A stretch of 8,970 nucleotides of DNA. Source: an uncultured Lachnospiraceae bacterium. GTDB taxonomy: Bacteria; Bacillota; Clostridia; Lachnospirales; Lachnospiraceae. This document shows, piece by piece, positions 1 to 5,202 of this stretch. The DNA lies in contig CAJTZH010000096.1 of assembly GCA_910584325.1 (NCBI GenBank), positions 1 through 8,970 on the forward strand. The letters run 5' to 3'. The notes under the pieces were generated by a model, which made no database searches, was not told where the DNA came from, and saw only the letters and a program-made list of their open reading frames with translations. Every line of letters begins with the position of its first letter. Positions within the stretch are counted from its first letter, which is position 1. The translations under genes were made by a program, and so were the position numbers.

Positions 1-464
1 TTCTTGCCAGTATGTCGAGTCTGTCTACAAGAATTGTCGCTTTCGATACGAATATTATTGATTTGACGGAAAAAAGCGGCGACCCGGTAGATTTGCTGTT
101 TGGATTCCAGCTTGGAGGCGGTACGAATATTGACCAGTCCGTAGCTTACTGCCAGCAGTTTATTGTAAATCCGGCAAAGACGTTGTTTTTTCTGATTTCT
201 GATTTGGACGAATGCGGAAACCGCGCCGCGCTGCTTCGCCGGATGGAGGAAATGAAATCGTCCGGCGTCACCGTCATCTGTCTTCTGGCGCTTGCCGAGG
301 GCGGAAGACCGTATTATGACGCGCAGATGGCACAAAAAATTGCCTCCTTAAAGATTCCGTGTTTTGCGTGTAATCCGCAGATGCTGCCAAGTCTTCTGGA
401 ACGCGCTTTAAAGGGACAGGATTTGGAGCAGTTTCAGAAAGAGTTTGAAAAGAGAAAGAAATAA
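1..464 (+). CDS. VWA-domain protein, CoxE/MoxR-partner type (3' part only)
   Basis: The frame is open to the left edge of the window, so this is the C-terminal part of a longer gene; the ATG at base 12 is an internal methionine or at best an unproven start, with no ribosome binding site visible before it. The fragment looks like the second half of a von Willebrand A domain. A Gly-Gly-Gly-Thr-Asn motif (Thr at 123-125) fits the second metal-binding loop (MIDAS) and an Ile-Ser-Asp motif (Asp at 201-203) fits the third. The tail has the pattern 'VICLLAL...G.P.YD...A.KIASLKIPCFACNP' seen in CoxE-like VWA proteins. The first MIDAS motif (DxSxS) must lie upstream of the window. Such proteins usually work with a MoxR-family AAA+ ATPase in metal-dependent protein remodelling; that partner is not visible here. 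A terminator follows, so it is a separate unit from ylxM-ffh. The family call is fairly sure; the exact role is unknown. Confidence 0.8.
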   Translation, partial: LASMSSLSTRIVAFDTNIIDLTEKSGDPVDLLFGFQLGGGTNIDQSVAYCQQFIVNPAKTLFFLISDLDECGNRAALLRRMEEMKSSGVTVICLLALAEGGRPYYDAQMAQKIASLKIPCFACNPQMLPSLLERALKGQDLEQFQKEFEKRKK

Positions 465-498
465 CCGTGCGTATGATTGTATTTCAAAAAAACAAAGG

Positions 499-532
499 TG
501 TCAAGAAAAAATCTTGACATCTGTTTTTTTTT
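499..532 (+). terminator. Rho-independent terminator after the VWA gene
   Basis: Bases 499-506 (TGTCAAGA) pair perfectly with 512-519 (TCTTGACA) around a five-A loop, and a run of nine T follows at 524-532. Further weak pairs at 496-498/520-522 extend the stem. It lies 34 bases after the VWA stop codon and should end that transcript. The right arm doubles as the -35 box of the promoter for ylxM. Confidence 0.85.
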
Positions 533-542
533 ATTGTATGAT
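514..542 (+). promoter_or_regulatory. Sigma-A-type promoter of the ylxM-ffh operon
   Basis: A perfect -35 box TTGACA (514-519) and a -10 box TATGAT (537-542) are separated by exactly 17 bases, matching the housekeeping consensus at 11 of 12 positions. The spacer contains the T-tract of the upstream terminator. A start point about seven bases after the -10 box falls near 548-550, inside the ylxM ribosome binding site, so the mRNA leader would be only about 10-12 bases. The match is strong, but activity is inferred. Confidence 0.7.
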
Positions 543-546
543 TGTC

Positions 547-553
547 GAGGTGA
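547..553 (+). promoter_or_regulatory. Ribosome binding site that decides the ylxM start
   Basis: GAGGTGA lies six bases before the ATG at 560 and only three before the in-frame GTG at 557. The spacing favours the ATG, although GTG would add just one residue. The site overlaps the predicted transcription start of the promoter at 514-542. Confidence 0.7.
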
Positions 554-559
554 TTTGTG

Positions 560-904
560 ATGGATAGGGTTTTTGAGCGTACAATGCTGTATGATTTTTA
601 TGGCGAGCTGTTGAACGAACATAAGAAGAGCATTTATGAGGACGCGTTGCTGAATGATTTATCGCTTGGCGAGATTGCCAAGGAGCGGGGCGTTTCAAGA
701 CAGGCTGTTCACGATATCATCAAACGGTGTAACGCGCAGCTTGAGGAGTATGAGAATAAGCTTCACTTACTTTCAAAGTTCCTGAAGACAAAAGACATGG
801 TTGGCGAAATGAATCGTCTGATTAAGGAATACGCAGATACGGGTGATAGGGAATGCCTCGATAAGATGGAGAAGATATCGCAGGGAATTATTGATGAATT
901 TTAG
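560..904 (+). CDS. ylxM: YlxM, UPF0122 helix-turn-helix protein
   Basis: A 114-residue protein with the size and pattern of the YlxM/UPF0122 family, which is almost always encoded just before ffh in Firmicutes. Residues 34-56 (LSLGEIAKERGVSRQAVHDI) form a helix-turn-helix resembling region 4 of sigma-70 factors. The rest is helical and charged, with a possible coiled coil at about 57-75. The family is thought to be connected with the signal recognition particle pathway, perhaps as a regulator; its exact role is not settled and nothing here resolves it. The stop codon is 14 bases before the ffh start, so the two are surely co-transcribed from the promoter at 514-542. The start was chosen at ATG 560 because of the ribosome binding site spacing. 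Confidence 0.93.
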   Translation: MDRVFERTMLYDFYGELLNEHKKSIYEDALLNDLSLGEIAKERGVSRQAVHDIIKRCNAQLEEYENKLHLLSKFLKTKDMVGEMNRLIKEYADTGDRECLDKMEKISQGIIDEF

Positions 905-918
905 TTGGAGGGTTGTGA

Positions 919-2280
919 ATGGCGTTTGACAGTTTAGCGGAAAAATTCCAAAATATCTTTAAAAACCTCAGAGGGAAGGGCAGGCTTTCGGAAGCTGACG
1001 TAAAAGCGGCAATGAAGGAAGTAAAGCTGGCTCTTCTGGAAGCTGACGTGAATTTTAAAGTTGTAAAACAATTTATCAAATCCGTTGAGGAACGTGCCGT
1101 AGGACAGGACGTCATGAACAGTCTTACACCGGGGCAGATGGTAATTAAGATTGTAAACGAAGAGATGTGTGCGCTGATGGGCTCCGAGACGACGGAGATT
1201 GCCATAAAGCCGGGTAATGAGATAACGGTCATTATGATGGCGGGCCTTCAGGGCGCTGGTAAGACGACCACGACCGCCAAGATTGCCGGAAAATTAAAGG
1301 CAAAAGGAAAGAAACCGCTGCTTGCGGGATGCGATATTTATCGTCCGGCGGCAATCGAACAGTTAAAGATTAACGGTGAGAAACAGGGCGTACCCGTTTT
1401 TGAGATGGGAACAGCCTGCAAGCCGGTGGAGATTGCCAAAAGAGCAGTCGAACATGCAAAGGAGAATCACTACAACGTCGTTATCATAGATACAGCCGGA
1501 CGTCTTCATGTAGACGAGGAGATGATGGAGGAACTGGTGCAGATTAAACAGGAGGTTGACGTATCCCAGACGATACTTGTTGTGGATGCCATGACGGGTC
1601 AGGATGCGGTCAATGTCGCTTCCATGTTTGACGAGAAAATCAGAATTGACGGAGTCATTCTGACAAAACTCGACGGTGATACCAGAGGCGGAGCCGCTCT
1701 TTCTATCCGTTCCGTGACCGGAAAACCGATTCTTTATGTGGGAATGGGCGAGAAACTCTCTGATTTGGAACAGTTTTATCCTGACAGAATGGCGTCAAGG
1801 ATTCTTGGCATGGGAGACATTTTATCCTTGATTGAGAAGGCGGAAAGCCAGATTGACGAGGAGAAGGCAAAAGAGCTATCCCGCAAGATGAAGAAAGCGG
1901 AATTTGATTTTAATGATTATCTGGAGCAGATGCAGCAGGTCAAGAATATGGGTGGAATCAGCTCGATTCTGTCTGCGCTGCCGGGTATGGGATTTGGCGG
2001 CGGAGCCATGAAGAACGTCAACATTGACGAGGACGAGGTGGAAGGTTCGCTGAAAAAAGTGGAGTCCATCATTTACTCTATGACATTGGAGGAACGGGCA
2101 AATCCCGATATCCTGAATCCGTCCAGAAAGAACAGAATCGCGAAGGGGGCGGGCGTTGATATCGCTGAGGTCAACCGTCTTGTGAAACAGTTCGAACAGA
2201 TGAAGAAGATGATGAAACAGATGCCGGGCATGCTCGGTGGAATGGGTGGTAAAAAAGGTAAATTTAAGTTTCCTTTTTAA
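919..2280 (+). CDS. ffh: Signal recognition particle GTPase Ffh (SRP54)
   Basis: A 453-residue Ffh, close to the usual bacterial length of about 450. Ffh binds the SRP RNA and signal sequences of nascent membrane and secreted proteins, and docks to the receptor FtsY to deliver ribosomes to the membrane. The N domain covers roughly residues 1-90. The GTPase (G) domain shows all motifs: P-loop GLQGAGKT (109-116), DIYRPAA of the SRP insertion box (139-145), DTAGR (191-195), TKLDG (249-253) and GMGE (275-278). The M domain from about 300 carries the flexible finger loop (about 345-370, LSALPGMGFGGG), the RNA-binding helices near 390-425 (including NPSRKNRIAKG) and a methionine-rich tail with MKKMMKQMPGM. 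A GGAGGG ribosome binding site (907-912) sits six bases before the ATG. Nothing looks broken or missing. Confidence 0.98.
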   Translation: MAFDSLAEKFQNIFKNLRGKGRLSEADVKAAMKEVKLALLEADVNFKVVKQFIKSVEERAVGQDVMNSLTPGQMVIKIVNEEMCALMGSETTEIAIKPGNEITVIMMAGLQGAGKTTTTAKIAGKLKAKGKKPLLAGCDIYRPAAIEQLKINGEKQGVPVFEMGTACKPVEIAKRAVEHAKENHYNVVIIDTAGRLHVDEEMMEELVQIKQEVDVSQTILVVDAMTGQDAVNVASMFDEKIRIDGVILTKLDGDTRGGAALSIRSVTGKPILYVGMGEKLSDLEQFYPDRMASRILGMGDILSLIEKAESQIDEEKAKELSRKMKKAEFDFNDYLEQMQQVKNMGGISSILSALPGMGFGGGAMKNVNIDEDEVEGSLKKVESIIYSMTLEERANPDILNPSRKNRIAKGAGVDIAEVNRLVKQFEQMKKMMKQMPGMLGGMGGKKGKFKFPF

Positions 2281-2300
2281 CATAATAATATTTAATTTTA

Positions 2301-2308
2301 GGAGGTGA
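2301..2308 (+). promoter_or_regulatory. Strong ribosome binding site of rpsP
   Basis: GGAGGTGA lies eight bases before the ATG at 2317. It fixes that ATG as the start of S16; an in-frame GTG at 2305 lies within the site itself and cannot be used with it. Confidence 0.85.
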
Positions 2309-2316
2309 AACAAAAA

Positions 2317-2562
2317 ATGGCAGTAAAAATCAGATTAAAGAGATTAGGACAGAAGAAGGCTCCTTTCTATAGAATTGTAGTTGCGGATTCACGCTCTCCG
2401 AGAGACGGTAAGTTCATCGAAGAGATTGGAACTTATGATCCTAATAACGACCCAAGCACATTCAATATTGATGCCGAGGCAGCAAAGAAGTGGCTTGCAA
2501 ACGGCGCCCAGCCGACAGAAGTAGTCGGAAAGCTCTTCAAGGCAGCCGGAATTGAAAAGTAG
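2317..2562 (+). CDS. rpsP: 30S ribosomal protein S16
   Basis: An 81-residue S16, a primary-binding protein of the small subunit needed for correct folding of the 16S RNA 5' domain. The start MAVKIRLKRLGQKKAPFYRI and the motifs ADSRSPRDGKFIEEIGTYDP and LANGAQPTE are textbook S16. Length fits the short bacterial form. It lies 36 bases after ffh with no terminator between, and is followed by khpA after 36 bases. No autoregulatory leader is apparent in the short gap before it. Confidence 0.98.
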   Translation: MAVKIRLKRLGQKKAPFYRIVVADSRSPRDGKFIEEIGTYDPNNDPSTFNIDAEAAKKWLANGAQPTEVVGKLFKAAGIEK

Positions 2563-2598
2563 GAATTGTATTGTGTCTGAAGCTAGTGGAGGTTTAGG

Positions 2599-2826
2599 AT
2601 GAAAGAATTAGTTGAAGTTATTGCAAAAGCACTAGTTGATAATCCTGATGAGGTAGTAGTTACCGAGACAGGTGATGACAATGAGGTTACCGTCACACTG
2701 ACTGTCGCGCAGGCAGACATGGGAAAGGTAATCGGCAAAAACGGCAGAATCGCCCAATCCATCCGCTCAGTTGTCAAGGCTGCGGCGTCAAAGGATTCGA
2801 GAAAGATTAATGTCAAGATAATGTAA
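2599..2826 (+). CDS. khpA: KhpA, small KH-domain RNA-binding protein (YlqC)
   Basis: A 75-residue protein made of a single KH fold. The hallmark GxxG loop is GKNG at residues 46-49, within VIGKNGRIAQSIRSVVKAAA, and the final strand is INVKIM. In Firmicutes KhpA forms a heterodimer with KhpB (Jag/EloR), binds many RNAs, and is linked to cell elongation and division; the partner is not in this window and is usually encoded near the origin. The position directly after rpsP and before rimM is the conserved one. GGAGG at 2588-2592 lies six bases before the ATG. The B. subtilis cluster, as I recall it, has ylqD between khpA and rimM; no such gene is present here, only a hairpin region. Confidence 0.95.
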   Translation: MKELVEVIAKALVDNPDEVVVTETGDDNEVTVTLTVAQADMGKVIGKNGRIAQSIRSVVKAAASKDSRKINVKIM

Positions 2827-2832
2827 ACGAAG

Positions 2833-2868
2833 ACGGAATAAGAAGGAGCAGTTCTTATTCCGTTTTTT
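2833..2868 (+). terminator. Hairpin terminator or attenuator between khpA and rimM
   Basis: Bases 2833-2844 (ACGGAATAAGAA) pair perfectly over 12 bp with 2852-2863 around a seven-base loop, followed by a T-run reaching 2868. It begins only seven bases after the khpA stop codon, so a terminating ribosome could cover its left arm. Because rimM starts 20 bases later with no obvious promoter of its own, partial read-through is likely. Confidence 0.8.
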
Positions 2869-2877
2869 ACAAAACGG
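2860..2877 (+). promoter_or_regulatory. Alternative hairpin overlapping the rimM ribosome binding site
   Basis: CCGTTTT (2860-2866) can pair over 7 bp with AAAACGG (2871-2877) around a four-base loop TTAC. It shares bases 2860-2863 with the right arm of the terminator hairpin, so the two cannot form fully together. Its right arm covers the first two bases of the rimM ribosome binding site GGAG (2876-2879). A regulatory role is inference; the stem is short and mostly A-U. Confidence 0.4.
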
Positions 2878-2888
2878 AGTCAGAGTTT

Positions 2889-3401
2889 ATGGAAGATTTT
2901 TTAAGAGTAGGCGTGGTAACATCTACGCACGGAATTGCGGGAGAGGTCAAAGTTTTTCCGACAACGGACGACGCCGCGCGGTTTAAGAAATTAAAAGAAG
3001 TATTTGTCGATTTGGGAAGAGAGCAGCTGACTCTTCATATTGCGTCGGTAAAATTCTTTAAAAATATGGTGATTTTAAAATTCAAGGAGTTTGGCAGCAT
3101 CAACGAAGTGGAAAAACTCGTCAAAAAAGATTTGATGATATCAAGAGAACTGGCGGTGCCGTTGTCCGAGGACGAGAATTTTATCTGCGACCTGATTGGA
3201 CTTTTGACGGTGACGGAAGACGGAGAAGAACTGGGCGCGCTTTCGGATGTGCTGCAGACGGGCGCGAACGACGTCTACGTCATAACGGACAAAAGCGGCA
3301 GGGAACTTCTGATACCTGCGATTAAGCAGTGTATTCTGGATGTTGATTTAAACGAACAGAAAATGACAGTACATTTGTTGGAAGGATTATTAGATTTATG
3401 A
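2889..3401 (+). CDS. rimM: 16S rRNA maturation factor RimM
   Basis: A 170-residue RimM, the usual length. It assists maturation of the 30S head region and binds ribosomal protein S19. The N-terminal RimM domain opens with LRVGVVTSTHGIAGEVKV (residues 5-22) and continues through TTDDAARFKKL. The C-terminal PRC-barrel covers about 98-168, with DLIGLLTV, GANDVYVI and the conserved ELLIPAIKQCILDVD. The aromatic pair that often precedes DLIG is reduced to a single Phe (NFICDLIG), a small departure from the family pattern. GGAG (2876-2879) lies nine bases before the ATG. Its stop codon overlaps the trmD start by 4 bp (ATGA), which suggests translational coupling of the two proteins. Confidence 0.97.
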   Translation: MEDFLRVGVVTSTHGIAGEVKVFPTTDDAARFKKLKEVFVDLGREQLTLHIASVKFFKNMVILKFKEFGSINEVEKLVKKDLMISRELAVPLSEDENFICDLIGLLTVTEDGEELGALSDVLQTGANDVYVITDKSGRELLIPAIKQCILDVDLNEQKMTVHLLEGLLDL

Positions 3402-4135
3402 AGTTTTATTGTCTGACGCTGTTTCCCGAAATGGTGAGAAACGGAATGCATACCAGTATTACGGGACGGGCGATGGAAAAAGGTCTGATTGAATTGGAGA
3501 CGGTGAACATCCGTGATTTTACAACAAATAAGCACTTAAAAGTCGACGATTACCCTTACGGTGGCGGCGCAGGGCTTGTGATGCAGGCAGAACCCGTTTA
3601 TAAAGCGTATGAAAGCGTATGCGCGAAGCTTACAAAGAAACCGCGTGTTGTGTTTCTGACGCCCTGTGGAAAAACATTTCATCAGAAAATGGCGAAGGAA
3701 CTGGCACAAGAGGAGGAACTGATTTTTCTCTGCGGTCACTACGAGGGTGTTGACGAGCGTGTTCTTGAGATGATTGTCACGGACAATGTGTCTATTGGCG
3801 ATTACGTCCTTACCGGCGGAGAACTGCCGGCGATGGTGATGATGGACTGCATTTCACGGCTGGTTCCGGGGGTGCTTGGAAATGATGTTTCTGCGGATAC
3901 AGAGTCGTTTCAGGAGAATCTTTTGGAATATCCGCAGTATACAAGACCGGAGGAGTTTATGGGGCAGAAAGTACCGGAGGTATTGCTTTCCGGACATCAC
4001 GCCAATGTAGAGAAATGGCGCAGGGAACAGTCACTTTTGCGCACGGCGAAATATCGTCCAGATTTATTGGAAAAAGCCGAACTTTGTGCTAAAGATTTGC
4101 AATTTCTGCAAAATAATACTTGCAAACAGGAATAA
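3398..4135 (+). CDS. trmD: tRNA (guanine-N1)-methyltransferase TrmD
   Basis: A 245-residue SPOUT-class enzyme that uses S-adenosylmethionine to methylate N1 of G37 in tRNAs and so prevents +1 frameshifting; usually essential. Visible motifs are LTLFPEM (7-12), YPYGGGAGLVMQAEPVY (52-68), LCGHYEGVDERV (111-122) and the trefoil-knot segment SIGDYVLTGGELPA (132-145), followed by YTRPEEF (181-187). By comparison with the E. coli enzyme, whose catalytic aspartate precedes SF, the equivalent here is Glu169 in DTESF. The start overlaps rimM by 4 bp, with a weak AAGGA (3382-3386) 11 bases upstream, so initiation probably depends on coupling to rimM. The 3' end overlaps an inverted repeat and the -35 box of the rplS promoter. 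Confidence 0.97.
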   Translation: MKFYCLTLFPEMVRNGMHTSITGRAMEKGLIELETVNIRDFTTNKHLKVDDYPYGGGAGLVMQAEPVYKAYESVCAKLTKKPRVVFLTPCGKTFHQKMAKELAQEEELIFLCGHYEGVDERVLEMIVTDNVSIGDYVLTGGELPAMVMMDCISRLVPGVLGNDVSADTESFQENLLEYPQYTRPEEFMGQKVPEVLLSGHHANVEKWRREQSLLRTAKYRPDLLEKAELCAKDLQFLQNNTCKQE

Positions 4136-4155
4136 TTTGTGGTAAAGTATTATTT
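4111..4155. repeat. 11-bp perfect inverted repeat spanning the trmD stop and rplS promoter
   Basis: AAATAATACTT (4111-4121) is the exact reverse complement of AAGTATTATTT (4145-4155). Inside it, 4122-4126 can pair with 4136-4140 (one G-U pair), so an RNA copy could fold into a long A-U rich hairpin with a four-base bulge. There is no proper T-tract, so it is not a standard terminator. It could be an operator, an mRNA 3'-end protector or processing site, or chance in AT-rich DNA. Confidence 0.55.
4120..4148 (+). promoter_or_regulatory. Probable promoter of rplS
   Basis: TTGCAA (4120-4125) and TAAAGT (4143-4148) lie 17 bases apart, each matching the sigma-A consensus at four of six positions, and a TGn extended -10 element (4140-4142) precedes the second. 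An alternative -10 is TATTAT at 4148-4153, which lacks a well-placed -35. Transcription would start near 4155, leaving a leader of about 65 bases before rplS. Firmicutes L19 mRNAs can carry a regulatory leader, but I cannot recognise that structure here by eye. Confidence 0.5.
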
Positions 4156-4220
4156 CGTGAGAGATGGATGGTCCTCTGATATGCGTATATTAAGAACATC
4201 TAAATTTAAGGAGGTCACAA

Positions 4221-4568
4221 ATGAACGATATTATTAAGAATATTGAAGCTGCTCAGTTAAAGGCTGAAGTACCGGCATTCAATGTAGGCGATACCGTAAG
4301 AGTATCCGCTAAGATTAAGGAAGGCAACCGTGAGAGAATTCAGGTGTTCGAGGGTACCGTATTGAAGAGACAGGGAGCAAGCTCAAGAGAGACATTCACG
4401 GTAAGAAAGACATCGAACGGTATCGGCGTCGAGAAGACTTGGCCGTTACATTCACCAACAGTTGAGAAGATAGAAGTAGTTCGTCACGGTAAAGTCCGCA
4501 GAGCTAAGCTTAACTACTTAAGAACAAGAGTTGGTAAGGCAGCGAAGGTTAAAGAATTAGTAAAATAA
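4221..4568 (+). CDS. rplS: 50S ribosomal protein L19
   Basis: A 115-residue L19, the usual length, located at the 30S-50S interface. Characteristic stretches are FNVGDTVRVSAKIKEGNRER (20-39), QVFEGTVLKR (41-50), FTVRKTSNGIGVEKTWPLHS (59-78) and KVRRAKLNYLR (91-101). A very strong AAGGAGGT (4208-4215) lies five bases before the ATG, as expected for a highly expressed ribosomal protein. It has its own probable promoter and its own terminator, so it may be mainly a single-gene transcript within the cluster. Confidence 0.98.
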   Translation: MNDIIKNIEAAQLKAEVPAFNVGDTVRVSAKIKEGNRERIQVFEGTVLKRQGASSRETFTVRKTSNGIGVEKTWPLHSPTVEKIEVVRHGKVRRAKLNYLRTRVGKAAKVKELVK

Positions 4569-4577
4569 TTAACGATT

Positions 4578-4613
4578 AGGGACAAGTACTTTACTGTATG
4601 TTGTCCCTTTTTT
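4578..4613 (+). terminator. Rho-independent terminator after rplS
   Basis: AGGGACAA (4578-4585) pairs perfectly with TTGTCCCT (4601-4608), and the pairing can continue inside as TAC/GTA (4587-4589 with 4596-4598). Six T follow at 4608-4613. It starts nine bases after the L19 stop codon. No clear promoter lies between it and lepB, so lepB and the genes after it depend on read-through or on a promoter I cannot see. Confidence 0.9.
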
Positions 4614-4632
4614 CGTCTGATAGGAGCAGGGT

Positions 4633-5193
4633 ATGAGAAAGTATCGGAAACCCTACAAAGAACGGGTAAAATTACAATATACGGTGAAGTTTATTACGGA
4701 TTTTGTCGTAGCGGTCTGTACGGCATATTTTTTAATCATAACCTTTGGAGAGCGCTATACGATTGTGGGAAATTCCATGAAAGAGGAGTTGAGCAATAAC
4801 GATGTTGTCCTGATTAACAAGGCGGTATATAAGTTTAAAGAGCCGGGGCGGTTTGACGTGATTTTATTTCAGGCGGACGGTATTAACGAGGGCAAGCTTT
4901 ATGTGAAACGTGTGATTGCGCTTCCGGGAGAGACGGTTTCCATTCAGAAAGGGAAAATTTATGTCAACGACATGATTCTTGTCAACGACGTGAGTAAAGT
5001 GGAAATTCTGACGCCGGGACTTGCCGCCGGAAAGGTAACGTTAGGAGAGAACGAATATTTTGTTCTGGGAGATAACCGTAACAACAGTGAGGACAGCCGT
5101 TTTTATACAATCGGCAATGTAAAGGCGGAGAATATTATCGGACAGCCCTGGCTTAAAGTATATCCGTTTAGTGCGTTTGGACTGGTGGAATAG
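4633..5193 (+). CDS. lepB: Signal peptidase I
   Basis: A 186-residue type I signal peptidase of the short Gram-positive form, which cleaves signal peptides from exported proteins at the outer face of the membrane. A basic N-terminus (residues 1-18) precedes one membrane segment at about 19-37. The catalytic serine is Ser48 in IVGNSMKEEL and the general-base lysine is Lys92 in YVKRVIALPGE. The C-terminal box is GDNRNNSEDSR (146-156). Most family members read SM.PTL after the serine; here it is SMKEEL, an unusual acidic version, though both catalytic residues are kept. AGGAG (4622-4626) lies six bases before the ATG. Its stop codon overlaps the rbgA ribosome binding site, so the two are tightly coupled. 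Confidence 0.95.
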   Translation: MRKYRKPYKERVKLQYTVKFITDFVVAVCTAYFLIITFGERYTIVGNSMKEELSNNDVVLINKAVYKFKEPGRFDVILFQADGINEGKLYVKRVIALPGETVSIQKGKIYVNDMILVNDVSKVEILTPGLAAGKVTLGENEYFVLGDNRNNSEDSRFYTIGNVKAENIIGQPWLKVYPFSAFGLVE

Positions 5194-5202
5194 GAGAAAA
5201 AT

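Noticed and set aside
12..14. ATG at base 12 as the true start of the VWA gene
   Set aside because: The frame is open upstream, no ribosome binding site is visible in the few available bases, and the first MIDAS motif of the VWA domain would be missing.
434..622. Minus-strand open frame of 62 codons across the intergenic terminator
   Set aside because: It runs through the hairpin, the promoter and the ends of two genes, is rich in Phe, Lys and His from AT-rich DNA, and matches no family I recognise.
2281..2300. AT-rich stretch before rpsP as a separate promoter
   Set aside because: CATAATA resembles a -10 box, but no -35 box lies at a fitting distance, and the AT content explains the resemblance.
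2305..2319. GTG at 2305 as an upstream start of rpsP
   Set aside because: The codon is part of the ribosome binding site GGAGGTGA, and S16 proteins begin at the MAVKIRLKR methionine encoded at 2317.
4156..4220. L19-type autoregulatory leader before rplS
   Set aside because: Only short stems are visible (AGAG/CTCT at 4160-4163 and 4174-4177, and an ATAT/ATAT hairpin just after), too weak to call; a covariance-model search with the L19 leader family would decide it.
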